Positions 33,104-41,791 of a stretch of 64,000 bases of DNA are shown piece after piece. Under the pieces are notes generated by a model. The model saw only the letters and a list, made by a program, of their open reading frames with translations. It was not told the DNA's origin and ran no database searches. The DNA is taken from positions 186,001 to 250,000 of the forward strand of contig NZ_JARFYM010000002.1 of NCBI RefSeq assembly GCF_030272705.1. The letters are read 5' to 3'. A program made the translations under genes and the position numbers. Numbering within the stretch: position 1 is the stretch's first letter; each line of letters begins with the position of its first letter. The DNA is from Rhizobium mayense (lineage in GTDB: Bacteria > Pseudomonadota > Alphaproteobacteria > Rhizobiales > Rhizobiaceae).

Positions 33104-34192
33104 ATGACCATCAAGTCCGCCCGCGTCACCGCCTATGCTGCGGCGTATGACGAACCGATCACCAACGGGCTTTATACCTACACCCATACGCAAATCGTGG
33201 TTGTCGAGCTGGAGACAAAGTCCGGAGTCGTCGGCCTCGGATGGACGCATGGCGGCAAGATCGTCTATGAGGCGCTTCGGGAAATTGCACAGCTCGTCGT
33301 CGGGCAACCGCTCAACACCGAGCGGATCTGGAAACTCATCTACCAACCGAAGCTGTTCGGTCGTCGCGGCCTAGAAACCCGCGCTCAGAGCGCGGTCGAT
33401 ATCGCGGTGTGGGACGCGATCGGCAAGGAATGCGGCCGATCCATCCATCAGATGCTGGGCGGCTATCGCGACACGGTGCCCGCCTATGTCGCGGGCGGTT
33501 ATTACGGCAAGGGCAAAGGTCTTGACGGCCTGCAGAAGGAAGTTTCCGACAAGGCGGCAAAGGGCGCCAAAGCGATCAAGATGAAGATCGGCGCCGTGCC
33601 GCTGGCCGAGGATTTCGCCCGCGTCGATACGGTCATCGAAGCGGTCGGCCCTGGCGTTTCGGTCCTGACCGACGCGAACAATGCCTATAATCGCCTGGAC
33701 GCCCTGAAGATGGCCCGCTTTCTCGAAGAACGCGGCTGCTTCTGGTTCGAAGAGCCGCTTTCGCCGGAAGACAATGCTGGTGCTGCCGACCTCGTCCGCC
33801 GGACGGATATCCCGATCGCGCTCGGCGAAAACGAATATACGATCACCGGCTTCCGCGACCTGATCACCGCGGGCGCCGCGGATGTTCTCAACGCCGACGC
33901 GCAAATTCTCGGCGGCATCACCGAATGGCAAAAATGCGCGCACTATGCCGACGCCAACCATGTCCCGGTTGCGCCGCACGGCGACCAGGAAATCCACGTC
34001 CATCTGGTTGCCGCCGTGCCGAACGGGCTGATCGTCGAATATTACGACAACAGCCTCAATCGCCTGAAGGACGCGATGTTCCACCAGCAACTCGAGGTGA
34101 ATGCCGACGGCTCCATCAGCGCTCCGACGCGCCCCGGTCTCGGTTTCGACCTCAACCACGCCGCATTGGAGAAATTCAGGGTCGAGGGTTGA
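33104..34192 (+). CDS. Enolase-superfamily acid-sugar dehydratase/racemase, mandelate racemase subgroup
   Basis: 362 residues. The mandelate-racemase-type catalytic set is visible: K-x-K at the end of the second strand (Lys159, Lys161 in AIKMKIG), metal ligands Asp190 (LTDANN), Glu216 (WFEEPL) and Glu242 (LGENEYT), and His292 (VAPHGDQE). This arrangement gives either epimerisation or dehydration of acid sugars. It differs from the E-x-H type enzyme of the divergent operon, so the two probably act on different substrates or on the two epimers of one. It follows the GntR gene by 27 bp and is likely co-transcribed with it. Confidence 0.87.
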   Translation: MTIKSARVTAYAAAYDEPITNGLYTYTHTQIVVVELETKSGVVGLGWTHGGKIVYEALREIAQLVVGQPLNTERIWKLIYQPKLFGRRGLETRAQSAVDIAVWDAIGKECGRSIHQMLGGYRDTVPAYVAGGYYGKGKGLDGLQKEVSDKAAKGAKAIKMKIGAVPLAEDFARVDTVIEAVGPGVSVLTDANNAYNRLDALKMARFLEERGCFWFEEPLSPEDNAGAADLVRRTDIPIALGENEYTITGFRDLITAGAADVLNADAQILGGITEWQKCAHYADANHVPVAPHGDQEIHVHLVAAVPNGLIVEYYDNSLNRLKDAMFHQQLEVNADGSISAPTRPGLGFDLNHAALEKFRVEG

Positions 34193-34309
34193 TGCACCAA
34201 TTTGCCCACGACGATGTCGGCGAGGACCTTAGGATTGGCGGATGTGACGTATCGTCAGGCGTTTCAGTTCTTCGACATCGCCGGCGCGCTAAAGCCCTGA
34301 AGCCCGCCA

Positions 34310-34843
34310 TCAAGAAGCGCGACCTCCCGTGCTCGCCTGTTCAAGCAAAGCAAGCAAACCTTTGAGAATATCCGTCGGCGATGGCGGGCAGCCTGGAATA
34401 TGGAGGTCTACGGGTATAACTTTCGAAACTCCGCCGATGACGGCATAGCTGCCCGCGAAGCAGCCGCCGTCGCGGGCGCAGCCGCCGAGTGCGACGACCC
34501 ATTTTGGAGCGGGCGTGGCGTTATACGTCCGCTCCAGTGCTTCCCGCATGTTCTTCGTCACCGGCCCGGTCACGAGCAGTACATCGGCATGACGTGGCGA
34601 GGCGACGAACCGGATACCGAAGCGCTCTATGTCATAAAAGGCATTGCTCAGCGCCTGCATCTCCAGTTCGCAACCGTTGCAGGATCCGGCATCGACGGCG
34701 CGGATCGACAGGCTGCGGCCGAGCCGCCGGCGGGATGCGGCGCCGATGCCGGCGGCGAGTTCCTCCATCGCCGCATCGGAAGGCGTCGGCGCGGGTTCCG
34801 TCAGCGGCAGGCGGATCAGGTTTTCGAAGAGGAGCTTTCGCAT
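34310..34843 (-). CDS. hyfI: Hydrogenase-4/complex I small [4Fe-4S] subunit (HyfI/NuoB-like)
   Basis: 177 residues. The proximal-cluster ligands are intact: C-x2-C (Cys55 and Cys58 in DAGSCNGCELE), Cys122 (ALGGCARDGG) and Cys152 (HIPGCPPSP). It corresponds to HycG/HyfI of formate hydrogenlyase and NuoB of complex I, the peripheral subunit that carries the N2-type cluster next to the large subunit. It is the last gene of the operon, 12 bp after the large-subunit gene. Retention of all four ligands while the neighbouring NiFe ligands are lost implies that the complex still moves electrons. The symbol reflects similarity, not proven function. Confidence 0.88.
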   Translation of the reverse strand: MRKLLFENLIRLPLTEPAPTPSDAAMEELAAGIGAASRRRLGRSLSIRAVDAGSCNGCELEMQALSNAFYDIERFGIRFVASPRHADVLLVTGPVTKNMREALERTYNATPAPKWVVALGGCARDGGCFAGSYAVIGGVSKVIPVDLHIPGCPPSPTDILKGLLALLEQASTGGRAS

Positions 34844-34855
34844 AGGACCCTGCCC

Positions 34856-36373
34856 TCAAAGATCATGACCGGAGTAGGAACAATTGAACGACTTGTTGCA
34901 GAGCGGGAAATCGGCAACGATGTTGCCTTCGATCGCCGCTTCCAGCAGCGGCCACTGAAACCAGGATGGATCGCGCAGATGGCAGCGTTCGATCCGGCCC
35001 CCGGGTGCCAGCCGCAACCAGACCAGTATGTCTCCACGAAAACCCTCGACGAGCGCCATGCCTTCTCGACGTTCGTCTACCGAAGGGATCGCGTTGAGAA
35101 TCTGTCCCGTCGGAAGACGGTCGAGGATCTGCTCGACAAGCGAGAGGCTCTGCTCCACCTCGCGAATGCGGATCCAGACACGGGCGTTGACATCGCCATC
35201 GTTGAGCACCGGAACATCGAAGGCCAGATTGTCATAGGGCGGATAGCGCAAGACCCGCCGGGCATCGAAGCCGCGTCCGGAGGCCCGCCCGACATAACCG
35301 CCTGCCCCGTACTCGCGCGCCAGCTCGGCGCTGAGCCTGCCTGTGCCGACCGTCCTGTCCTGCAGCGAGGTGGTGTTGTCGTAGAGCTCGACCAGGGGCG
35401 GAAATCGACGGCGGATTTCTGCAAGCAGGCTTCGCAAGCCGGCCGCTCCGTTATCATTGACATCGGTGGTGACACCGCCGGGCACGATACGGTCACGCAT
35501 GAGGCGGTGACCGAAGGCGGTGTCGGCTGCGCGTAACGCGCGCTCGCGCAGCACGCCGCAATGAGCCAGCATCAGTGGAAAGGCGGCGTCGTTGCAGATG
35601 GCGCCGATGTCACCAAGATGGTTGGCGAGCCGCTCCAACTCCGCCATCAGAGCGCGCAACCAGATCGCCCGCGGCGGAGCAACGAACCCTAATGCGGCCT
35701 CAACGGCCTGCGAAAAGGCATAGGCGTAAGCGACCGTACTGTCGCCGGACACTCTCCCGGCAAGCTGCGCTCCGCGGGCGAGATCCGCGCCTGCCATCAG
35801 CGCCTCTATCCCTTTATGGACATAGCCGAGCCGTTCTTCGAGGCGGACGACCGTCTCGCCATTGGCTGAGAAGCGAAAATGTCCCGGCTCGATGATGCCG
35901 GCATGCACAGGGCCAACCGGGATCTGGTGCAGGCCCTCACCCTCGGCACGCAAGAAGGCATAGGGACTGACCTGCGGCAACGCAGCCCCGCGCGCGCCGA
36001 GGGGGTGGCGCAGATCCCATCGGCCGTGATCGAGCCACGGCCGGCTATCCGGCAGCCCCCGCGGTTCGAGTCCGGTCAGGTCGCGGATCGCTCGCTCCAA
36101 CCGGAGCGCCGGCGGATGCAACTGCGCTACGGAAGGATAGCCGGCTGAGTCCAGCTCTTCCAGGCTGAGGACGCCGATCATGCCGGCCGGTTCATCGAGC
36201 AAGGCCATGTGGACTGCGCTTGCTGCGCCCCAAAGCCCGAGCAGGCTCAGACGTCCTTCGGACAGTGCGTGTGCCGCCGATGTCCATATATCCGCATCGG
36301 CGACGGCGCGCAGCCAAGGAGCGTGGTGTGGGACGGAACGGCCTTTCTCGAGGATGTCACTCAGCGTCAGCAT
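34856..36373 (-). CDS. hyfG: Hydrogenase-4-like large subunit lacking the NiFe cysteine set
   Basis: 505 residues from ATG 36373. Residues about 1-125 are a NuoC-like domain ending WLDHGRWDLRHP; the rest is the NuoD/HycE-like large subunit (GPVHAGIIEPGHFRFSANGE, RLEERLGYVHKGIE). Group-4 hydrogenases bind NiFe through two CxxC motifs. At the first position this protein reads Arg207-Val-Ser209-Gly-Asp-Ser212, with both Cys replaced by Ser. At the C-terminus it reads FNC498-SYS501, with the last Cys lost. It therefore cannot hold a standard NiFe centre and resembles Ehr complexes or complex I, which may use this pocket for another substrate such as a quinone. The symbol reflects homology only. 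Confidence 0.88.
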   Translation of the reverse strand: MLTLSDILEKGRSVPHHAPWLRAVADADIWTSAAHALSEGRLSLLGLWGAASAVHMALLDEPAGMIGVLSLEELDSAGYPSVAQLHPPALRLERAIRDLTGLEPRGLPDSRPWLDHGRWDLRHPLGARGAALPQVSPYAFLRAEGEGLHQIPVGPVHAGIIEPGHFRFSANGETVVRLEERLGYVHKGIEALMAGADLARGAQLAGRVSGDSTVAYAYAFSQAVEAALGFVAPPRAIWLRALMAELERLANHLGDIGAICNDAAFPLMLAHCGVLRERALRAADTAFGHRLMRDRIVPGGVTTDVNDNGAAGLRSLLAEIRRRFPPLVELYDNTTSLQDRTVGTGRLSAELAREYGAGGYVGRASGRGFDARRVLRYPPYDNLAFDVPVLNDGDVNARVWIRIREVEQSLSLVEQILDRLPTGQILNAIPSVDERREGMALVEGFRGDILVWLRLAPGGRIERCHLRDPSWFQWPLLEAAIEGNIVADFPLCNKSFNCSYSGHDL

Positions 36374-36386
36374 CTCTCCCCCCAAA

Positions 36387-37850
36387 TCATCGAAGAAGGT
36401 TGGCGATATGCTGGAACCATGCCACCAGCTCCGACGGCAAATAGACGCCGGCTATAAGCACGAGCACGAGATGAGCATACATGGGCACATAGGACGCCTC
36501 GGCGGGTGCCGTGCTGCCGCGTGGCTGCCCGAACACCGCTCCCGTCAGCCGCAACAGCAGGGCACCGAAAGCGACCAGCAATCCGAAGACGAGCGGAATG
36601 GCAAGCAACGGCTGCTTGGCAAAAGCCGAGCTGACGATCAGGAATTCGCTCATGAATATTCCTGCGGGAGGCAGGCCGGCAATGGCGACGACGCCGGTCA
36701 GCAGGCCCCAGCCGAGTCCCGGATGCGTTTCCGTCAAGCCACGGATAGCGGAGAGCCTTTGAGTTCCCTTGACCTGGGCAATATGGCCGACGGCGAAGAA
36801 GATCGCCGACTTGGTCAGCGAATGCATGACCATATGCAATAGTCCGGCGAAATTGGCGAGCGGTCCGCCGAGGCCGAAGGCAAAGACGATGATGCCCATG
36901 TGCTCGATCGAAGAATAGGCGAACAGGCGTTTGATATCGCGGCGACGGTAGAGCATGAAGGCCGCGAAAATCAGCGAGGCAAGCCCCATCGTCATCATCA
37001 GAGGTCCGGGCGCAAGCGCTTCCGGATTGGCTGACAGCAGCATCTTGAAGCGCAGAACCGCGTAGAGCGCAACGTTGAGCAGCAAGCCGGACAGAACCGC
37101 CGAAATCGGTGTCGGCCCCTCGGCATGCGCGTCCGGCAGCCACGCATGCAGTGGCGCGAGACCGACCTTGGTGCCATAGCCAAGCAGCAGAAAGACGAAA
37201 GCGACATTGAGAAGCGCCGGATCGAAGGCCGAGGCGTGATCGATCAGGATGGTCCAGACCATGGCATCATAACCTTCGCCGACGACCGGCTGCGCCGCCA
37301 GGTAAATAAGAATGGTGCCGAACAGCGCAAACGCGATGCCGACACTTCCGAGAATGAAATATTTCCAGGCAGCTTCCAGTGCTTCGTGGGTGCGGTAGAT
37401 ACCGACCATCAATACGGTGGTGAGCGTCGCAAGCTCGACGGCGACCCACATCAGACCGATATTGTTCGACACGAACGCAAGGTTCATGCCGAACATCATG
37501 ATCTGATACATGGCGTGGTAGAAACGAAGGTTCGCAGGCGTCAGCCGGCCGGTTTCCAATTCATGCGCGATGTAGCTGGCGCTGAATATGCTGGTGGTAA
37601 AGCCCACGAAGCTGTTGAGGACGATGAAGACGATATTGAGATCGTCGACAAGCAGATATTGTCCCGGCGCCGGCCGCGCGGTCACGAACAGGGAGAGCGC
37701 GGCAAGCAAGGTCAGCAGGCTTGCGAATACGTTCAGCCGCGCCGTCATCCGATAGCCGGGTAAAAGCGCCAGGAATACGGCCGCAGCGATCGGAATCACC
37801 AAGACGGCGGTTACCGCATCAAAGGCTAGGACGGAGGAAAACGCGTTCAT
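36387..37850 (-). CDS. hyfF: Antiporter-like membrane subunit (HyfF/NuoN-like)
   Basis: 487 residues with about 14 membrane helices, of the proton-translocating antiporter family. Landmarks are the Glu of helix 5 (LMWVAVELATLTTVLMV), the Lys-Pro region (GTKVGLAPLHAWLPDAHAEGPTPISAVLSG), the broken-helix LLLNVALYAVLRF segment, and the later DIKRLFAYSSIEHMGIIVFAFG and HMVMHSLTKSAIFFAVG helices. These charged residues carry protons in complex I. Its ATG overlaps the hyfE stop by 4 bp. One of two antiporter-like subunits in the cluster. Confidence 0.9.
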   Translation of the reverse strand: MNAFSSVLAFDAVTAVLVIPIAAAVFLALLPGYRMTARLNVFASLLTLLAALSLFVTARPAPGQYLLVDDLNIVFIVLNSFVGFTTSIFSASYIAHELETGRLTPANLRFYHAMYQIMMFGMNLAFVSNNIGLMWVAVELATLTTVLMVGIYRTHEALEAAWKYFILGSVGIAFALFGTILIYLAAQPVVGEGYDAMVWTILIDHASAFDPALLNVAFVFLLLGYGTKVGLAPLHAWLPDAHAEGPTPISAVLSGLLLNVALYAVLRFKMLLSANPEALAPGPLMMTMGLASLIFAAFMLYRRRDIKRLFAYSSIEHMGIIVFAFGLGGPLANFAGLLHMVMHSLTKSAIFFAVGHIAQVKGTQRLSAIRGLTETHPGLGWGLLTGVVAIAGLPPAGIFMSEFLIVSSAFAKQPLLAIPLVFGLLVAFGALLLRLTGAVFGQPRGSTAPAEASYVPMYAHLVLVLIAGVYLPSELVAWFQHIANLLR

Positions 37851-38512
37851 GTTCGCCTCTTCCCCTTGAAATCATCAAGCGCGCGGACGTCGACCGTATC
37901 GAAGCGCTCTCGGATGCGAAATAGAAAGACGCCGATTACGATGAAGGCGATCAGGATCGAGAAGGCGACGCTGATCTCGACGACCAGCGGCATGCCCTTC
38001 GCCCCGGTCGCCGCAAGCACCAGACCGTTCTCGAGCGACATGAAGCCCACGACTTGGCTGACGGCGTTGCGGCGCGTGACCATGATCAGCAGCCCCAGCA
38101 GCAAGACCGACAAAGCGAAGGCGAGGTCCTCCCGTGCCAAAGGATCGGCCCCCGGCGTTACCCGAAGCATCACCACCGTCGCCAAAGCGACCAGGCCGAT
38201 GCCGGCGAGCATGGTGGGGCCGATGCCGACAACGGTTTCAATCTCGCGATGGATGCCGAGCTGGCGGATCATGCGATGGAGCACCACGGGGATGACCATG
38301 GCCTTGAAGACGAGAGCGATCGCCGCCGTGACATAAAGATGCGGGGCATCGTGGACGAAAGCCTGCCAGGCCACCGACAGGGTCAATATCAAGGAATGCA
38401 GAGCGAAGACGTTGAGCAACGCGTAGAGACGGTCCTGATAGAGCATCATCATGCTGACCAAGACCAGGCCGCCGGCAAGCATGTGGGCTATGTCGAAGAC
38501 CGGACCGTTCAT
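37847..38512 (-). CDS. hyfE: Hydrogenase-4 membrane subunit (HyfE/NuoK-like)
   Basis: 221 residues from ATG 38512, which shares a base with the hyfC stop (TGATG); the frame extends to 38725 only inside hyfC. About six membrane helices. The HyfE pattern is an N-terminal pair of helices (DIAHMLAGGLVLVSMMMLYQDRLYALLNVFALHSLILTLSVAWQAF), then a NuoK-like C-terminal part containing NAVSQVVGFMSLENGLVLAATGAKGMPLVVEISVAFSILIAFIVIGVFLFRI. The Glu in SLENG corresponds to the conserved NuoK glutamate of the proton path. Coupled on both sides by overlaps. Confidence 0.88.
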   Translation of the reverse strand: MNGPVFDIAHMLAGGLVLVSMMMLYQDRLYALLNVFALHSLILTLSVAWQAFVHDAPHLYVTAAIALVFKAMVIPVVLHRMIRQLGIHREIETVVGIGPTMLAGIGLVALATVVMLRVTPGADPLAREDLAFALSVLLLGLLIMVTRRNAVSQVVGFMSLENGLVLAATGAKGMPLVVEISVAFSILIAFIVIGVFLFRIRERFDTVDVRALDDFKGKRRT

Positions 38513-39468
38513 CACAGGCTCCTCGAGACGAATCGCAGTAGGGTTGCAAGCAGGCCGAGCATGAGCGCCGCGCCCAGGAATTCGGGTACCCGGAAGACCC
38601 GCATCTTCGCGGTCGCGGTTTCGAACAGGGCAAGGAGAACGCCGCCAACCGCAAGCTTGGCGAGATAAGCAAAAATGCCCTCCAGGTAGGCGACGGGCTC
38701 CTGTCCCGGCACGGCGAGCTTCCATGGGACGAACATGCAGGCGATCAGGGACATGTAGAGCAGGAGTTTCAGGGATGCCGCCAGCTCGATCATCGCGAGG
38801 TGCCGTCCGGAATATTCGAGCACCATGGCTTCATGCACCATGGTCAACTCCAGATGCGTTGCTGGATTATCGACGGGGATACGGGCATTTTCGGCGATCG
38901 CGACCATCACGAGGGCGATCAAGGCAATTGCCAGTGAGACGCGAAGGCCCACCTGCGGGGAGGTCATAAAGGCCGCGATGGTCGAAAGCTGGGTCGAGCC
39001 CGCTATGAGGGCAAGCGTGAAGATGATCAGCAGCATGGACGGCTCCGCCAGCGTCGCGATCATCGCTTCGCGGCTCGATCCGATGCCGCCGAAGCTGGTG
39101 CCGACATCTATGCCGGCAAGCGCCAGGAAGAAACGCGCGCTGCCAAGCAGCGCGATGATTGCGATCAGATCCGCCATCCAACTGAAAATGAGGCCGGTGG
39201 CGAAAGTCGGGATGATAGCGGCTGCAACCCAGGTCCCGGCGAAGATCAGATAGGGCGTTATCCTGAACAACCATGACGCATTCTCGGCCAGGACCACTTC
39301 CTTGCGCAGGAGCCGCAGGATGTCACGGTAGGGCTGGATCATGGAGGGCCCCCGCCGACGCAGCAATCGCGCCTTGATCAGACGGATGAAACCGGTCAGC
39401 AGCGGCGCAAGCAGCACGACCAGCGCCATCTGAAAAGCCTGAACAAGAAGAGCTGAAATCACGACCAT
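38512..39468 (-). CDS. hyfC: Complex I H-like membrane subunit (HyfC/HycD/NuoH-like)
   Basis: 318 residues with eight membrane helices. NuoH/HycD features are LIKARLLRRRGPSMIQPYRDILRLLRKE, ARFFLALAGIDVGTSFGGIGSSREAMIATLAEPSMLL and ENARIPVDNPATHLELTMVHEAMVLEYSGRHLAMIE. The acidic residues in these loops form the E-channel linking the redox arm to the membrane arm. Conservation of the GIGSSRE and DNPATHLELTM loops argues that coupling is functional. It overlaps hyfB by 10 bp and hyfE by one base. Confidence 0.9.
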   Translation of the reverse strand: MVVISALLVQAFQMALVVLLAPLLTGFIRLIKARLLRRRGPSMIQPYRDILRLLRKEVVLAENASWLFRITPYLIFAGTWVAAAIIPTFATGLIFSWMADLIAIIALLGSARFFLALAGIDVGTSFGGIGSSREAMIATLAEPSMLLIIFTLALIAGSTQLSTIAAFMTSPQVGLRVSLAIALIALVMVAIAENARIPVDNPATHLELTMVHEAMVLEYSGRHLAMIELAASLKLLLYMSLIACMFVPWKLAVPGQEPVAYLEGIFAYLAKLAVGGVLLALFETATAKMRVFRVPEFLGAALMLGLLATLLRFVSRSL

Positions 39469-41480
39469 AGCGCCAGCACCAACAGCAGGAAGACAAGCGC
39501 GAGGAAAACCAGGCTCAGATAACGCCGGATCGTCAGGAATTGCAGATGGTTGAGCTTTTCGGCCACGAAGCCGACGGCGCCGATGATCGGCAGGTAGAGC
39601 TCCTCCCAGATGAGATCATGGGTCTTGACGGCAAAACGCGCCGGGCGGAGATCGCCGGGCGCCGGCATGTCGACCTCTTCACGGGCGCGGAAAACCAGCG
39701 TTCCGAAAACACGCCGCACGGGCTGGGCAAAGCTGCTCGCTGTATATTGCGTCGCCGGGCTCGTCTGCGGGAAGCCGCAGTCCCACGCAGGTGCCCGCCG
39801 CAGCCCTCGTGAGGCGAAGCGGTGGATGAAATAGGCGGTCAGCGACGCCGAGAATAGGGTGAACAGGAATACGAGAAGGCCGTTATAGGAGCTGCGACTC
39901 TCTGCGACCGGCACGATCGACAGCCACGGAATATCCGACTGCACGGGCATCCGCTCTCCGATCATCGACAATGTTATGGGCGCGAGCCCATCGATGACGA
40001 TCCCCGGCAGAATGCCCGCCAGGAGACACAACGCCGCCAGCACGGACATGGCCGCGAGCGAGAAGCGATCGACCTCCACCGCCCGCTCGGCCACAGCGGT
40101 GCGAGGACGGCCGAGAAAGGTCACGCCGTATGCCTTGACGAAACAGGCAGCGGCCAGAGCAGCTGACAATGCCAGCATGCCGCCTACCGCCGGCACGAGA
40201 ATCTTCAAGCCCCATTGCGGCACCGCAGGGCTTTGCAGAATGGCCTGGAACGCCAGCCACTCGGAAACGAAGCCGTTGAATGGCGGCAGAGCCGAAATCG
40301 CGACGCAGCCGACGAGGAAAACGACGCTGGTGACCGGCATGCGATGGATGAGGCCGCCGAGCTTGTCCATGTTCCGCTCACCGGTTGCCGTCAGCACGGC
40401 GCCCGCACCGAAGAAGAGCAGGCTCTTGAAGAAGGAATGATTGAGGACATGGAACAGCGCGGCAGTCAGTGCCAGTGCCGCCGCCAGCTCCATACCGTTC
40501 GCCTTGAAGGCAAGCGCGAGCCCGAGGCTGACGAAGATCACCCCGATATTTTCGATGGTGCTGTAGGCGAGCAACCGTTTGAGATCGCTCTCCATCAGCG
40601 CCTGCAGGATGCCGAGCACAGCGGTCCCGCTGCCGATGATCAGCACCACGATACCCGACCACCAGCTCGGCATGCCGAGGAGGTCGAAGACCACCCGGAC
40701 GAAGCCATAGACCGCGACCTTGGTCATGACGCCGCTCATCAGAGCGGAAACATGACTTGGGGCAGCCGGATGCGCCAGCGGCAACCAGACATGCAGCGGC
40801 ACAAGACCAGCCTTGGAACCGGTGCCGAGTAGCAGCAGGACAAGCGCAAGACCAGCCACGAACGGCGTGTGCGCGGATACCCGCATGGCTGCGAAGCTAT
40901 AATCGCCGGCAGATCCCGCGAGCAGGCCGAAGGCGAGCAGCAGAGCCAGAGTGCCGAAGCTTGCCATGACGATGTAGACGAAGCCGGCCTTCCGATTATC
41001 GGCATCTCGATGGTGGGCCATCACCAGCGCCCAGGAAGCAAGCGACATGAACTCCCAGGAAATGAGAAAGGTGAAGGCGTCGTCTGCCAGGATCACCAGG
41101 TCCATGCCGGCAAGGAAGGCCGGAAAGAATGGCAGCACGCGATGCGGCGCATGTTCATGACGGCCGTATCCGAGAGCGTAGAGAGCCGAAAGGGCACCGC
41201 CGAGATTGACGACCATCAGGAAAAAGGCCGAGAGCGTATCGAGCCGGAAGTGGCTTCCGAGCCACGGCAGGCCGAAAGGAAGAACCAGAACCGGCGCTTC
41301 GGCGGAAGGAAGGCCTTCGACAAGATAGGCAAGCGCGGTTACAAAGGCGATGGCGGAGAAAACCAGGCTTGCACAGTAGACAACCTGCATCGACCGCGTC
41401 GAACGGATCAACGGCACTGCCAGGGCCGCCGTCCCGAGCAATGCCGCAACGCATAGCAATAAGACGGAGACCGATGTCAC
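39459..41480 (-). CDS. hyfB: Large antiporter-like membrane subunit (HyfB/HycC/NuoL-like)
   Basis: 673 residues from GTG 41480, with GAGGAGG 6 bp upstream; the GTG overlaps the stop of the XRE gene (GTGA). About 16 membrane helices. The Glu helix is FTFLISWEFMSLASWALVMAHH, the Lys loop is LGTGSKAGLVPLHVWLPLAHPAAPSHVSALMSGVMTKVAVYGFVRV, and further conserved parts are ESDLKRLLAYSTIENIGVIFVSLG and HVLNHSFFKSLLFFGAGAV. After about residue 500 a HycC-like extension contains GLRRAPAWDCGFPQTSPATQYTASSFAQPVRRVFG. It should pump protons or Na+ when the redox arm turns over. Confidence 0.9.
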   Translation of the reverse strand: MTSVSVLLLCVAALLGTAALAVPLIRSTRSMQVVYCASLVFSAIAFVTALAYLVEGLPSAEAPVLVLPFGLPWLGSHFRLDTLSAFFLMVVNLGGALSALYALGYGRHEHAPHRVLPFFPAFLAGMDLVILADDAFTFLISWEFMSLASWALVMAHHRDADNRKAGFVYIVMASFGTLALLLAFGLLAGSAGDYSFAAMRVSAHTPFVAGLALVLLLLGTGSKAGLVPLHVWLPLAHPAAPSHVSALMSGVMTKVAVYGFVRVVFDLLGMPSWWSGIVVLIIGSGTAVLGILQALMESDLKRLLAYSTIENIGVIFVSLGLALAFKANGMELAAALALTAALFHVLNHSFFKSLLFFGAGAVLTATGERNMDKLGGLIHRMPVTSVVFLVGCVAISALPPFNGFVSEWLAFQAILQSPAVPQWGLKILVPAVGGMLALSAALAAACFVKAYGVTFLGRPRTAVAERAVEVDRFSLAAMSVLAALCLLAGILPGIVIDGLAPITLSMIGERMPVQSDIPWLSIVPVAESRSSYNGLLVFLFTLFSASLTAYFIHRFASRGLRRAPAWDCGFPQTSPATQYTASSFAQPVRRVFGTLVFRAREEVDMPAPGDLRPARFAVKTHDLIWEELYLPIIGAVGFVAEKLNHLQFLTIRRYLSLVFLALVFLLLVLALWS

Positions 41481-41791
41481 GGGTGCCTCCTCGTTGCGCC
41501 CGGGGGCACGGAAGGCTCGACCGTACGGCTCTCCGAAGCTTTCATCTTCGCCTTGAGCCTGACCCCTCGCCCGCCATCCAGACTTGTAGCGCCCTCGTTG
41601 ATCACCTCGACGCCCGCACCATCGAGGGCGGCGAGAAGACGCATCAGAGAGTCGACATTGCCGCGCACGACATCCGCGCTCGCCTCCATTCGCTGGATCG
41701 TCGGAACAGAAATTCCCGCCAATTCGGCCAGTTGGCGCTGGTCGATACCAAGAAGGGCCCGGGCGGCCCGCATCTGAGCGGCAGTAATCAC
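41477..41791 (-). CDS. XRE family HTH regulator heading the Hyf-like operon
   Basis: 104 residues. A compact XRE helix-turn-helix occupies residues about 4-60 (MRAARALLGIDQRQLAELAGISVPTIQRMEASADVVRGNVDSLMRLLAALDGAGVEVI), followed by a 45-residue Lys/Arg-rich tail. The gene is first in the cluster and its stop overlaps the hyfB GTG start, so regulator and complex are made together. A TATTGAT/ATCAATA inverted repeat at 41848-41868 upstream is its most likely operator. The inducing signal is unknown. Confidence 0.8.
   Translation of the reverse strand: MITAAQMRAARALLGIDQRQLAELAGISVPTIQRMEASADVVRGNVDSLMRLLAALDGAGVEVINEGATSLDGGRGVRLKAKMKASESRTVEPSVPPGATRRHP

Noticed and set aside
34192..34365. 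57-codon plus-strand frame starting at the TGATG after the second dehydratase
   Set aside because: The start overlap looks tempting, but the peptide is Arg/Lys-rich without features and runs antisense into the HyfI gene.
34400..35536. Long plus-strand frame antisense to the HyfI and HyfG genes
   Set aside because: No family similarity by eye, and the opposite strand carries clear conserved motifs over the same bases.
34310..41480. Annotation as a [NiFe] hydrogenase or formate hydrogenlyase
   Set aside because: Three of the four NiFe Cys ligands in the large subunit are absent and no maturation, formate dehydrogenase or ferredoxin-type subunit genes are present in the window.
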